Shown: in pieces, positions 15,884-24,266 of the stretch
Position numbering within the stretch: position 1 is the first letter of the stretch
Layout: every line of letters starts with the position of its first letter
Assembly: GCA_964650285.1 (NCBI GenBank)
Contig: CAZYSP010000004.1
Location: 1-64,000, forward strand
Source of the DNA: JACPJP01 sp964650285
Lineage (GTDB): Archaea; Nanobdellota; Nanobdellia; Woesearchaeales; GW2011-AR4
Direction: 5' to 3'
Length of the DNA: 64,000 bases
Position numbers and translations under genes: made by a program
The notes under the pieces: generated by a model
Database searches by the model: none
Seen by the model: the letters and a program-made list of their open reading frames with translations, nothing else
Told to the model about the DNA's origin: nothing

Positions 15884-17058
15884 TTTTTTGATTTCTTTGC
15901 CGCTATTTTCTGCTGCAAACCATAAAACTTAATGAATGCTTCTGCTTCTTTGCCTTTCCATGCACCACATTGGGCATAGCTGCCAACTTTCTCATCTATT
16001 AACGAGTTTTTTGTTTTAATTTCAGATAAAAAAGCATTTTTATTACCTACTTTTATCTTTACTTTCCCGGATACAACTTTCTGATTTGCATCGTTAAATG
16101 CCTGGATATCTTTAATTAAAGGTTCGTAAAGCAATCCATTATAAGCAAGATCAGCCCATTCAATTTCAAGTACACCTTTTATTTTCTGCTGTTTTTTAGT
16201 AAGCACTGCTTTTTCCAGAGCTTTATGGGCATCAATCAACAGCATCAGACCTGGAGCCTCAAATGCCTGAATGCCTTTAATTCCTATTGTTTCATCTTCA
16301 TAATAAATACCGCGGCCATATCCATGAGCTCCTGCTATCTTATTTAACTCAATTAAAATATCTGAGCCATGCATCTTTTTGCCATTTAAAGCTGCAGGAG
16401 TTCCTTCTTGGAATTCAATTTCCATATACTCTGGATTTTTCTTTGTTACCTTTGTAATTTGCCACGCATCTTCTTTTGGCTCTTTTCCTTTATCGATTTC
16501 ACTTCCGGATATTGTAACTCCGAAAATATTCGTGTTAATGGTGTATTTCTTTGCTTTCTTATCAACATTGAATCCCTTATCTTCCAGGTACTTTATTTCT
16601 TCAGGCCTTGTTATCATCAACTCTCTTATCGGAGCTATTATTTTAAGCTTAGAATTTAACGTGTTTATTGTAACATCAATCCTAACCTGGTCGTTGCCTG
16701 CTCCAGTACATCCATGTGCAACAAGTTTGGTATTTTCCTTTTTTGCTATTTTTATAAGATATTTTGCAATCGTGTAACGGTCAGCACACATATTTGGATA
16801 AATTCCCTGGTACAATGCATTGGCCTTGATTAAATTAGATATAATCTCATCAAAAATTTCCTTCTTAGCATTAATACTAATGTGTTTTATAGCTCCAAGT
16901 TCTTTGCTTTTTGCTTCAATCTCCTTTAGCTCTTTGCTACTCAAGCCGCCAGTATCAATTGTAGCTGTTACTACATCAAAGCCCTTTTCCTTTAAGTAAA
17001 GGACACAAAAACTTGTATCAAGGCCTCCTGAAAACGCCAAAATAACTTTTTGTTTCAT
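15880..17058 (-). CDS. argG: Argininosuccinate synthase
   Basis: ATP-dependent ligation of citrulline and aspartate. The PP-loop AFSGGLDTSFCVLYL opens the protein; AHGCTGAGNDQVR, APIRELMITRPEE, AYNGLLYEPL and the C-terminal domain follow. 392 residues. First gene of the operon, with TATA-like GGTTTAAAAAGT at about 17078-17090 giving a nearly leaderless mRNA. The upstream region carries an array of RGACA/TGTCY half-sites, so this promoter is probably the regulated one. Confidence 0.95.
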   Translation of the reverse strand: MKQKVILAFSGGLDTSFCVLYLKEKGFDVVTATIDTGGLSSKELKEIEAKSKELGAIKHISINAKKEIFDEIISNLIKANALYQGIYPNMCADRYTIAKYLIKIAKKENTKLVAHGCTGAGNDQVRIDVTINTLNSKLKIIAPIRELMITRPEEIKYLEDKGFNVDKKAKKYTINTNIFGVTISGSEIDKGKEPKEDAWQITKVTKKNPEYMEIEFQEGTPAALNGKKMHGSDILIELNKIAGAHGYGRGIYYEDETIGIKGIQAFEAPGLMLLIDAHKALEKAVLTKKQQKIKGVLEIEWADLAYNGLLYEPLIKDIQAFNDANQKVVSGKVKIKVGNKNAFLSEIKTKNSLIDEKVGSYAQCGAWKGKEAEAFIKFYGLQQKIAAKKSKK

Positions 17059-17103
17059 AGGTCAGCTATAACAAGCCTTACTTTTTAAACCTGATGCCCT
17101 GTT

Positions 17104-17203
17104 TTAGACAAATTAGACAAAAATGTCTAATATTGGACATTAAAGGCAGAGGGACGAATGTCCCATACAAAACCATATGTTTAATTTCTATTAAATATGT
17201 CCG
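17104..17203. promoter_or_regulatory. Array of TTAGACA/TGTCTAA half-sites upstream of argG
   Basis: Half-sites occur at 17104-17110 (TTAGACA), 17113-17119 (TTAGACA), 17124-17130 (TGTCTAA), 17133-17139 (TTGGACA), 17151-17155 with 17160-17164 (GGGAC, GTCCC) and 17197-17203 (ATGTCCG). The second and third make a perfect inverted repeat TTAGACA-AAAA-TGTCTAA. The first four start 9-11 bases apart, roughly one helical turn. The array lies just upstream of the argG TATA and between divergent genes, so it is a likely operator region for arginine control. Confidence 0.6.
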
Positions 17204-17244
17204 AAACAAAACATTTAAATATAAGTTCTAAACAAATTACTATT

Positions 17245-17297
17245 GAGCGATATATCTTTTTGAATAGAGTACCGCAAAGACCAAGATATATACGCTC
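17245..17297 (+). promoter_or_regulatory. Strong 14-pair hairpin in the leader of the ACT-domain gene
   Basis: GAGCGATATATCTT (17245-17258) pairs with AAGATATATACGCTC (17283-17297), 14 pairs with one bulged base and a 24-base loop. ATTTAAATATA at about 17211-17221 would start transcription close to the first base of the stem. A second small stem CTCCA/TGGAG follows. It could be a structured leader, a small RNA or a DNA operator. I do not recognise a known class. It lies within the 408-base stretch between argG and the ACT-domain gene. Confidence 0.5.
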
Positions 17298-17347
17298 CAT
17301 TTAAAAAATCTGGAGCCGCAAAACGCAGCTTCCAGTTTATATTACTC

Positions 17348-17443
17348 ATGCAAAAGGATCTTTCAGAGTGGATTGATGTAAGCAGAGTAGAAATTGATCA
17401 CAAAATAGTAAAAGAAATCAACAAATCAATTACTCTGGAATAA
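17348..17443 (+). CDS. Possible 31-residue ORF before the ACT-domain gene
   Basis: An ATG-initiated frame of 31 codons (beginning MQKDLSEWIDVSRVEIDH, ending TAA) ends 23 bases before the ACT-domain gene and is on the same strand. The composition is protein-like. The same frame is open upstream to 17264 without a Met. No Shine-Dalgarno is seen, so translation is uncertain. It could be a small subunit, a leader peptide or a gene remnant. Confidence 0.3.
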   Translation: MQKDLSEWIDVSRVEIDHKIVKEINKSITLE

Positions 17444-17466
17444 AATTTCAGTTGGGGGTTATATAA

Positions 17467-18099
17467 TTGGTTAACATAACAAAACTTACAGAGAGCTATA
17501 TAGCAGAGCATCCTTTTGTAAAAGATTGCCTGAAAAAGGGCCTTATTAATTATTCTTCTCTAACCAGGCAGATATGCCTTGATTTAAAACTGTCTAAAAA
17601 AAATTTTGATGCTGTTTTAATTGCATGCCGTCGTTTTTATAGAAAAATAAAAACAGAAGCTACAATAGAAAAGAAAATTCTTAATATTCTGAAGAACAGC
17701 AAAATAGAAGTTAAAAATAAAATTAACGCTATAGTTTTGGAAAAGGACATTGTTTTTTCTAATTTGCTTGACATAGAAAAAGAGGCAAAAAAAATTCTGG
17801 AAACCTTCCATATTATTGAAGGCGCAACTGCAATAACAGTTATAACTTCCAATGAACTTGCTAAAAAGGTAAAACAGGTTTTTAGGAATAAAATTATTAA
17901 AGAAAACACTAATTTGGTAGAGGTAATATTAAAAAGCCCAAAACAAATAGAAACAACAGCAGGAATTGTTTCCTATATATATTCTTTGTTGGGAGAAAAT
18001 GGCATAAATATAATCGAAACTTTAAGCTGCTGGACTGATACAATATTTCTAGTTGAAGAAAAAGACTTAAGCAGGATTATGGAGTTTTTAAGATTTTGA
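17467..18099 (+). CDS. ACT-domain protein, candidate arginine regulator
   Basis: 210 residues. The N-terminal half is helical with an HTH-like stretch (YIAEHPFVKDCLKKGLINYS, then SLTRQICLDLKLSKKNFDAV). The C-terminal half (about 120-210) has an ACT-like pattern with IETTAGIVSYIYSLLGENG, NIIETLSCWTDTIFLVEE. ACT domains bind amino acids. Its divergent position opposite argG across a half-site array suggests it senses arginine or a precursor, but DNA binding is inferred. The start is a TTG preceded by a G-rich GGGGG Shine-Dalgarno-like run. Confidence 0.7.
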   Translation: MVNITKLTESYIAEHPFVKDCLKKGLINYSSLTRQICLDLKLSKKNFDAVLIACRRFYRKIKTEATIEKKILNILKNSKIEVKNKINAIVLEKDIVFSNLLDIEKEAKKILETFHIIEGATAITVITSNELAKKVKQVFRNKIIKENTNLVEVILKSPKQIETTAGIVSYIYSLLGENGINIIETLSCWTDTIFLVEEKDLSRIMEFLRF

Positions 18100-18103
18100 T
18101 TAA

Positions 18104-18706
18104 TTACCCGACAAATCCCTTATCCTCCAGATAATGCCCTAATTTTTCTTTTTTCGCCTGAAGATAATCTTTATTTTTTGTATGAGGTTTTATTATTAAT
18201 GGAACCCTTTCAACAATTTCAATTCCATATTTCTCTAAACCTTCTATTTTTTTTGGGTTATTAGTCATCAACCTCATTTTTTTCACCCCCAAGTCAGCTA
18301 GAATTTGAACTCCAATTGTATAATCTCTTTCATCTGCTTCAAATCCAAGTTTTTCATTTGCTTCAACAGTATCCATTCCTTCATCCTGCAAGCTATAGGC
18401 TTTAATTTTATTCAATAATCCAATTCCTCTACCTTCTTGTCTAAGATGAAGAAGAACTCCACCCTCTTTACCAATCATCCTCAAAGCCTTATCTAACTGC
18501 CCATTACAATCACATCTTAAAGAATGAAAAACATTGCCAGTAAGACATTCTGAATGAACTCTTACCAAAACATCTTTATTGTTAATTTCTCCTTTAACCA
18601 ATGCAATATGGTTTAATCCTTCATTGTCTTCATAAACAATTGCAGTAAAATCACCATACTCAGTTGGTAATTTCGAGGATTCCTTCCTTCTTATTTTTGC
18701 ATCCAT
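18104..18706 (-). CDS. ribA: GTP cyclohydrolase II
   Basis: First enzyme of the bacterial-type riboflavin pathway, opening GTP to the pyrimidine product. Zinc-site cysteines are in HSECLTGNVFHSLRCDCNGQ, followed by LRQEGRGIGLLNKIKAY, LQDEGMDTVEAN and TNNPKKIEGL. 200 residues, RibA only, not fused to RibB. Met at 18706 is used because GTTTAAATAACC lies about 25-30 bases upstream; the alternative upstream TTG adds four codons. Archaea usually use an unrelated GTP cyclohydrolase III for this step, so the bacterial enzyme is notable. Confidence 0.94.
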   Translation of the reverse strand: MDAKIRRKESSKLPTEYGDFTAIVYEDNEGLNHIALVKGEINNKDVLVRVHSECLTGNVFHSLRCDCNGQLDKALRMIGKEGGVLLHLRQEGRGIGLLNKIKAYSLQDEGMDTVEANEKLGFEADERDYTIGVQILADLGVKKMRLMTNNPKKIEGLEKYGIEIVERVPLIIKPHTKNKDYLQAKKEKLGHYLEDKGFVG

Positions 18707-18786
18707 CTTATGTCGCAAATCAAACCGGTTATTTAAACATTATTATAACATTATAGATCTGTGTATACAAAATCAATAGAAACAGC

Positions 18787-18972
18787 TTACTCTTTATCTT
18801 CCTCTTCGTCTTCTTCCTTTTTTTCTTTCTTTTCTTCGTCAGCTTCGTCGTAGCCTTTCATAAACCCTGCTTCCTCAGGGCTTATCTCTCCTCCGTCCAC
18901 TAGCTCTTCTCTGCCTTCCTCATCGTATACTGTCTCTTCCTCTTTTTCCTCACTTTGTTCTTCTTCAGGCAT
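18787..18972 (-). CDS. Small acidic protein, unknown function
   Basis: 61 residues, more than half Glu, Asp or Lys. Acidic tails flank a core SPEEAGFMKGYDEADEEKK that looks like a short conserved amphipathic segment. No enzymatic motif. TTTAAA elements upstream and an isolated position between ribA and ribD suggest its own promoter. Similar small acidic proteins occur in DPANN genomes to my knowledge, without a known role. Confidence 0.65.
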   Translation of the reverse strand: MPEEEQSEEKEEETVYDEEGREELVDGGEISPEEAGFMKGYDEADEEKKEKKEEDEEEDKE

Positions 18973-19111
18973 TTTTAAACCAAATCCAAAATTTAAGAAC
19001 TAGTTTAAAAAGTTTTCTATACACCATCCCGAATTTTAGTATATTGCCACTATCCTTAAATTAAAACAAACAAATTTAAATAAACCCCTATTTTTCCATT
19101 TTCAGAGTTTT

Positions 19112-20185
19112 ATGATTTCACATAAAAAGTATATTGATATTGCTATAAAGCTGGCTGAGAAAGGCAGAGGCTATGTAAGTCCGAACCCTCTTGTTGGATG
19201 TATAATTGTTAAGAGGGGCAAGATTGTAGGCCGTGGTTATCATAAAAAATACGGGGAAGAGCATGCAGAAATAAATGCTTTAAAAGCAGCTGGAAAAAAG
19301 GCAAATAACGCAACCATGTACGTTAACATTGAGCCTTGTTCTCACTGGGGAAAAACCAGCCCATGCACAGAAAAAATTGTTGAAGCTGGCATCAGGGAAG
19401 TTATTGTGGGAGTAGAAGACCCCAACCCCTTAGTGGATGGGTATAAAGAATTAAAATTCCGTGGCCTAAAAACAAGAATAGGCATTTTAAGGGACAAAGC
19501 AAAAAAACTAAATGAAGCTTATATAAAGTATACAAAGACAAAAAAGCCTTTTGTAATCCTGAAATTGGCTATGAGCCTTGATGGGAAAATAGCAACCTCT
19601 AGTGGTGATTCAAAATACATAACATCCAGGGCAGCTAGAAAATATGTGCATCAGCTAAGAAATGATGTTGATGCTGTTATGGTTGGAATAAATACAATTA
19701 CAAGAGATAACCCAATGCTGGATTCAAGGCTTGTCAAAGGAAAAAATCCTAAAAAGATAGTAGTTGACTCAAGCTTAAAAATATCAGAAAGATCAAAAAT
19801 TCTTAAAGAACCAAGCAAAGTCATAATTGCAACAACAAAAAAAGCACCCAGAAAAAAGATAGATAAATTACAGCATAAAGGTGCTAGGATAATAATATTA
19901 AATCCAAAAAAAGGGCTGGTTGATTTGAAAGAACTGGCAAAAGAGCTCGGAAAATCTGAAATAGCATCTGTTATGATAGAAGGAGGCGCAGAATTAAGCG
20001 GAAACGCTATAAAAGAAGGAATTGTAGACAAGCTTTTGATATTTACTGCACCAAAGATAATTGGCAATGGTTTAGGGCCAATAAAAAATCTGGGCATTAA
20101 AAAAGTCAACAAAGCCATCAAGCTAAAGAACATTTTAACAAAAAAGATAGGAAAGGACTTTCTGGTAGAGGGAAATTTAAAATAA
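19112..20185 (+). CDS. ribD: Bifunctional riboflavin deaminase-reductase
   Basis: Performs deamination and side-chain reduction of the riboflavin pyrimidine intermediate. The N-terminal cytidine-deaminase-like domain (about 1-145) has the zinc site HAEINAL and EPCSHWGKTSPCTEK. The C-terminal reductase domain (about 148-357) has KLAMSLDGKIAT, DAVMVGINTITRDNPMLDSR and MIEGGAELSGN. 357 residues, complete. The fusion is the bacterial arrangement. AAATTTAAATAAA upstream serves as promoter. The first repeat of the dispersed RNA-like family follows 25 bases after its stop. Confidence 0.94.
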   Translation: MISHKKYIDIAIKLAEKGRGYVSPNPLVGCIIVKRGKIVGRGYHKKYGEEHAEINALKAAGKKANNATMYVNIEPCSHWGKTSPCTEKIVEAGIREVIVGVEDPNPLVDGYKELKFRGLKTRIGILRDKAKKLNEAYIKYTKTKKPFVILKLAMSLDGKIATSSGDSKYITSRAARKYVHQLRNDVDAVMVGINTITRDNPMLDSRLVKGKNPKKIVVDSSLKISERSKILKEPSKVIIATTKKAPRKKIDKLQHKGARIIILNPKKGLVDLKELAKELGKSEIASVMIEGGAELSGNAIKEGIVDKLLIFTAPKIIGNGLGPIKNLGIKKVNKAIKLKNILTKKIGKDFLVEGNLK

Positions 20186-20210
20186 AAAAAGAGTTTTGTC
20201 AAATAAATAG

Positions 20211-20360
20211 AGCCAAGTTATTTCTAATATAGGGGAGGTGGGTGGGAAAAATCACCAAATGATATTAATTAAAATGTTGTGTATCATAACCAAATAATAT
20301 CTACAAAATGATATTAAGATGCAACATTTTGTCTAAAGTCCGCTCTGGCATAGCTTGGCT
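20211..20360 (+). ncRNA. Dispersed structured RNA element, copy 1
   Basis: Terminal stem AGCCAAGTTAT (20211-20221) pairs with ATAGCTTGGCT (20350-20360), 11 pairs including one G-U that fits transcription of this strand. Inside are the conserved AGGGGAGGTGGGTGGG (20231-20246), an internal hairpin AAAATGTTG/CAACATTTT (20271-20279 with 20322-20330) and CTAAAGTCCGCTCTGGCA (20333-20350). AATTTAAAATAAAA about 27 bases before could be a promoter. The element sits between ribD and ribB, with ribB starting 72 bases downstream. No known family is recognised. Confidence 0.65.
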
Positions 20361-20431
20361 TAATGTCAAATTAATCGATAAGCTCATAAAAAAAGAAAAC
20401 TATAAAAACCCCCTATTTAAACTACAAACAG

Positions 20432-21094
20432 ATGGAATTCAGCAAAATAAAAGACGTTATTAATGACATTAAAAGAGGAAAGTTTGTCATTGTGGTGGAT
20501 GATGAAAACAGGGAAAACGAAGGTGACCTAGTTCTTGCCGCTTCAAAGGTAACAGCCAATAAGATAAATTACATGATAAAATATGCCCGTGGTTTAGTGT
20601 GCATGCCGATTATAAGAGAAAGATTAGAGCAATTGGGTATACCTGCAATGGTAAATCATAAAGAAATCAATAGATGCATGTTTTCTATACCTATAGATTA
20701 CAAAAACGGAACAACAACTGGAATTTCCCCAGCTGACAGAGCTGCTACAATAAGTGCTTTAGTTAATGAAAATACAAAAAATGAAGACTTTGCTAAGCCT
20801 GGACATTTATTCCCTATAATATACAAAGACGGTGGTGTTTTAGTAAGAGAGGGTCATACAGAAGCATCTGTTGATTTAGCTCGTTTAGCAGGATTATATC
20901 CTGCAGCTGTAATATGCGAAGTAATAAATGATGATGGAAGCATGGCAAAACTTCCTGACTTAATTGAATTCTCAAAGAAGCATAACAATATGAAGATTGT
21001 TACTATTAAAGATTTGGTTGATTATATAAAAAATAATCCTGATGCTAGTAAGGCAGAAGAGCAGAGTGTAGTTCTAGATACTGCAAATCAATAA
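20432..21094 (+). CDS. ribB: 3,4-dihydroxy-2-butanone 4-phosphate synthase
   Basis: Makes the four-carbon unit for riboflavin from ribulose 5-phosphate. The metal and substrate motif VVDDENRENEGDLVLAAS is intact, as are GTTTGISPADRAATI, RPGHL-like KPGHLFPI and VREGHTEASVDLARLAG. 220 residues. TATTTAAACT lies about 20 bases upstream. A dispersed RNA-like element precedes it, raising the possibility of leader control, though the element's own boundaries end before this promoter. RibE and RibH are not in the window. Confidence 0.94.
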   Translation: MEFSKIKDVINDIKRGKFVIVVDDENRENEGDLVLAASKVTANKINYMIKYARGLVCMPIIRERLEQLGIPAMVNHKEINRCMFSIPIDYKNGTTTGISPADRAATISALVNENTKNEDFAKPGHLFPIIYKDGGVLVREGHTEASVDLARLAGLYPAAVICEVINDDGSMAKLPDLIEFSKKHNNMKIVTIKDLVDYIKNNPDASKAEEQSVVLDTANQ

Positions 21095-21127
21095 GCTTTA
21101 TAAATCGATATTCTTTACCACTACCTT

Positions 21128-21490
21128 ATGGGAGTTAAATTAATATTATCCATTTTATTTGTAATCGGATTATTTTTAATAGTTAGTTGTACTTCTGAAC
21201 CAAAAGTAGAGCCATCTGTGCCAACAATATACATAGCAGGAGCAGTTGAAGAACCTCAAGTAAAAACTTTTGTTGTTGGAGAAGAAAATTCCTTGTCATG
21301 GATTGAAGAGACAAAAGAAAAAAGGCACGAATTAAACATGATAAGATATTCTGAAGAATATGAAGATGAACTTGAAGAATTTGAGCTCAAAAGCAGACTA
21401 AAAAACGTAAGAAGATCTGTTGATAATGAATTAATTGTTGGGTTTGATGACGAGCTCGATAATCCAAGGTGGAAGGAAGTGGGTTCTTGA
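21128..21490 (+). CDS. Predicted lipoprotein
   Basis: 120 residues. N-terminal hydrophobic signal with a lipobox-like FLIVSCTSEP (Cys at about residue 21), then an acidic, mostly polar domain with EEYEDELEEFELKSRLK. No enzymatic motif. It directly precedes the radical SAM gene with a 10-base gap, so the two are likely co-transcribed and perhaps act together at the membrane. I do not recognise a family. Confidence 0.7.
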   Translation: MGVKLILSILFVIGLFLIVSCTSEPKVEPSVPTIYIAGAVEEPQVKTFVVGEENSLSWIEETKEKRHELNMIRYSEEYEDELEEFELKSRLKNVRRSVDNELIVGFDDELDNPRWKEVGS

Positions 21491-21500
21491 GTGTATAAAA

Positions 21501-22493
21501 ATGATATATTCGTTAGTTAAATCTACAATACAACATTTCAATCCAGGCCTAATAAGTAGAACGTTAAGAGAAGTGAGACTGGGGGCAGCAATATCGTTAA
21601 CACTTAATTATGTAGCTCAAGAATATAGTATATATAAACAAAACAAAGATAACAGAATATCCCCAACACTCATACAGCTTGAACTTACAACATATTGTCC
21701 TTGGAGATGCAAAGGTTGTTATATGCCTGTAGAAGAAAGAAAAGACAAAAAAGTAATTGATTTAGAAACAGCACACAAAGCTGTTCAGAAAGGAATTTCT
21801 TGGGGAATTAGGAATTTCAATCTAATTGGGGGAGAGACCATAAGTAGGGATACTGTACCTGTTATTGAAAGTTTAATTACAGAATATCCTTCATTGAGTT
21901 TCCATTGTTGTACAAATGGAATTTATTTATCTTCACAAAATGAGGAATTAGATGATATTGTTTTGAGGAATAACCTTAATATAGGGTTAAGTATAGATGG
22001 ATTTAAGGAGACAAATGATGCTATAAGAGGCAAAAATTCGTATAGAAGTGTTATTTCAGCCGCAGAATATTTAAGTTCAAGAAGATCCCTTTATGGAGCT
22101 ACTGTAACATTAGGACCAGAGAATATTGAAGAAGTTACATCTGAAGAATTCATGGATTTTCTGATATCCCATAGATTCCATTATGTAACATATGGCATTT
22201 CTCATAAAGTCGATCATGCCTCATGCAGCAATGCTCTTGAAGCATTAAAGTCATTAAGAAAAAAACCAATCTTTATTTATATTAATTCACTAGGTCATAT
22301 AGACGATTTATCCCCGCTAAAAAGAGATAGGCTAATTTCTGTTGATAAGCGTGGTAAAATTCTTAACGACAGGGGAGAAAGAATACCTATTGCAGATCTT
22401 GATACAGATATAGAGGATATAGTTTCAAGTAAAGATTGGAAAAAAAGATTTACTTTAGAGTGGGCATTACACTCGAATAAAGAATCTAATTAA
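21501..22493 (+). CDS. Radical SAM protein
   Basis: 330 residues. The 4Fe-4S/SAM motif is CPWRCKGC (C-x3-C-x2-C) near residue 65, preceded by PTLIQLELTTY and followed by the GGE-type FNLIGGETISRD and SIDGFKETNDAIRG. It lacks an obvious C-terminal cysteine-rich SPASM domain. The ORF extends 22 codons upstream into the lipoprotein gene; I choose 21501 because it follows that stop and a GTGTATAAAA element. It may modify a peptide or the lipoprotein beside it; this is conjecture. Confidence 0.82.
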   Translation: MIYSLVKSTIQHFNPGLISRTLREVRLGAAISLTLNYVAQEYSIYKQNKDNRISPTLIQLELTTYCPWRCKGCYMPVEERKDKKVIDLETAHKAVQKGISWGIRNFNLIGGETISRDTVPVIESLITEYPSLSFHCCTNGIYLSSQNEELDDIVLRNNLNIGLSIDGFKETNDAIRGKNSYRSVISAAEYLSSRRSLYGATVTLGPENIEEVTSEEFMDFLISHRFHYVTYGISHKVDHASCSNALEALKSLRKKPIFIYINSLGHIDDLSPLKRDRLISVDKRGKILNDRGERIPIADLDTDIEDIVSSKDWKKRFTLEWALHSNKESN

Positions 22494-22531
22494 CCAAAAA
22501 CTATTTATTGAACCTCTATCTAAATTCTTAT

Positions 22532-24193
22532 ATGGACAAATTTAAAGAAGAAATAATTAAATCAATAAAAAAAAAGGTAAAAGCGGACATAGAATTGGAA
22601 ATACCCCCAAAGCCAGATATGGGTGATTATGCTTTTCCCTGCTTTTCTTTGGCAAAAATTTATAAAAAAAATCCAAATGAAATAGCAAATGACCTATCAA
22701 AAAAAATAAAGAAAAGCAAATACATACAAGAAATAAAAGTTATTGGGCCATATCTTAATTTTTTTATTAATAAAAATGCATTAACTGAGGATACATTAAA
22801 AAGAATATTAAAAGAAAAAGATAAGTATGGTTCTTCTAATCTTGGAAAAAATAAAAAAATAATTCTTGAGCATACAAGTATTAACCCAAATGCAAGCCCT
22901 CATGTAGGCCGTGCAAGAAATGCCCTGATTGGTGATGCACTGGTAAAAATTCTAAGATTTCAGAAATATAATGTTGAAGTGCATTATTATGTAAATGATA
23001 TTGGAAAGCAGATTGCAATGTTAGTTCTAGTAGCTCAAAACAAAAAAAATATCAAATTTGATGATTTATTAAAAATTTATATTGGTATATCAAAAAAAGT
23101 TGAAAAAAATGAAAAATTAGAGAAAGAAGTGTTGTTGCTTTTAAATAAGCTCGAGAATGGAGATAAAAAAATAATTAATGAATTCAAAAGAATTGTAAGC
23201 ATATCAATTAAAGGCCAGACAAAAATTCTTTCTGAACTGGGCATTAAATACGATAAGTTTGATTATGAATCAACATATTTATGGAGCAAAAAAACAGATG
23301 AAACATTAAAATTGCTGGAAAAAACAGGCAAATTTTTCTTTGATAAAGACAACAGGTTTGTTTTGGATGAAAAAGGCTTTGAGTTGGGAATGAAAGTTCC
23401 TGTTTTGGTCTTAACAAGAGGCGATAGCACTTCATTGTACCCATTAAGAGATATTGCTTATGCGTTAGATATAGGCAAAAAGGGAAAAAACGTTGTTGTG
23501 CTGGGAGAAGATCAAAAATTATACAACGAGCAGATAAATGCCGCTTTAAAATTATTGGAAAAAAAGCCAAGAAAAGCAGTTTATTATTCTTTTGTACTAT
23601 TAGAAGAAGGAAAGATGTCCACAAGAAAAGGAAATATAGTTTTGCTGGAAGACTTTATGGCAGAAGCATTAAAAAAAGCAGGAGGGGAATTAAAGCAGAG
23701 ATACAAAAAAATTGACACTAAAGCTGCAAAAATAATTGGTTATGGTTCATTAAAATACGCAATCCTGAAAGTAAGTCCTGAGAAAAACGTTATCTTTAAC
23801 TGGCAGCAGGCATTAAACTTTGAAGGCGAAACAGCACCTTACATACAGTATGCTTATGCAAGAATAAGCTCAATAATAAAAAAGCATAAGAAAGCATTGC
23901 CAAAAACCGCTAATTTTTCATTATTAGACAAAAAAGAGGAAATAGAATTAATAAAAAAATTATCTGCTTTCCCTCAAATTGCAGAAAAGGTATCTGTTGA
24001 ACTTAGACCAAACATAATCGCAAATTATGCTTACGAACTAGCAAAACAATTTAATGAATTCTACCACATACATAATATTTTAAAAGAAAAAGAAGAAATA
24101 AAGAAAGCAAGATTATTGTTAGCAAAAAGCGTGCAGCAAACATTGAAGAACAGCTTGAATTTACTTGGTATAGATATTTTAGAGAGGATGTAA
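22532..24193 (+). CDS. argS: Arginyl-tRNA synthetase
   Basis: Class I synthetase charging tRNA-Arg. The N-terminal additional domain (about 1-100) includes PPKPDMGDYAFPCFSLAK; the HIGH-type motif is NPNASPHVGRARNALIGD; KMSKS appears as EEGKMSTRKGN; the C-terminal DALR anticodon-binding domain ends NSLNLLGIDILERM. 553 residues. The start at 22532 is preferred over the upstream TTG because CTATTTATT lies about 25 bases before it. The matching tRNA-Arg(TCT) gene is 1 kb downstream. Confidence 0.94.
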   Translation: MDKFKEEIIKSIKKKVKADIELEIPPKPDMGDYAFPCFSLAKIYKKNPNEIANDLSKKIKKSKYIQEIKVIGPYLNFFINKNALTEDTLKRILKEKDKYGSSNLGKNKKIILEHTSINPNASPHVGRARNALIGDALVKILRFQKYNVEVHYYVNDIGKQIAMLVLVAQNKKNIKFDDLLKIYIGISKKVEKNEKLEKEVLLLLNKLENGDKKIINEFKRIVSISIKGQTKILSELGIKYDKFDYESTYLWSKKTDETLKLLEKTGKFFFDKDNRFVLDEKGFELGMKVPVLVLTRGDSTSLYPLRDIAYALDIGKKGKNVVVLGEDQKLYNEQINAALKLLEKKPRKAVYYSFVLLEEGKMSTRKGNIVLLEDFMAEALKKAGGELKQRYKKIDTKAAKIIGYGSLKYAILKVSPEKNVIFNWQQALNFEGETAPYIQYAYARISSIIKKHKKALPKTANFSLLDKKEEIELIKKLSAFPQIAEKVSVELRPNIIANYAYELAKQFNEFYHIHNILKEKEEIKKARLLLAKSVQQTLKNSLNLLGIDILERM

Positions 24194-24266
24194 AACCAAA
24201 CATTTATATAGCATTAAACCCATAAATTGACAATATAACATTAAAAAACTATTACGGAGGTATAAA

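Noticed and set aside
17348..17443. LysW/ArgW amino-group carrier
   Set aside because: The 31-residue ORF lacks the Cys pairs and the C-terminal EDWGE-type motif; the acetyl-cycle ArgJ pathway also needs no carrier.
20211..20360. Transposon or MITE interpretation of the RNA-like element
   Set aside because: The terminal repeats differ in every copy while conserved blocks are internal, opposite to a transposon with conserved ends. No target-site duplication or transposase is visible.
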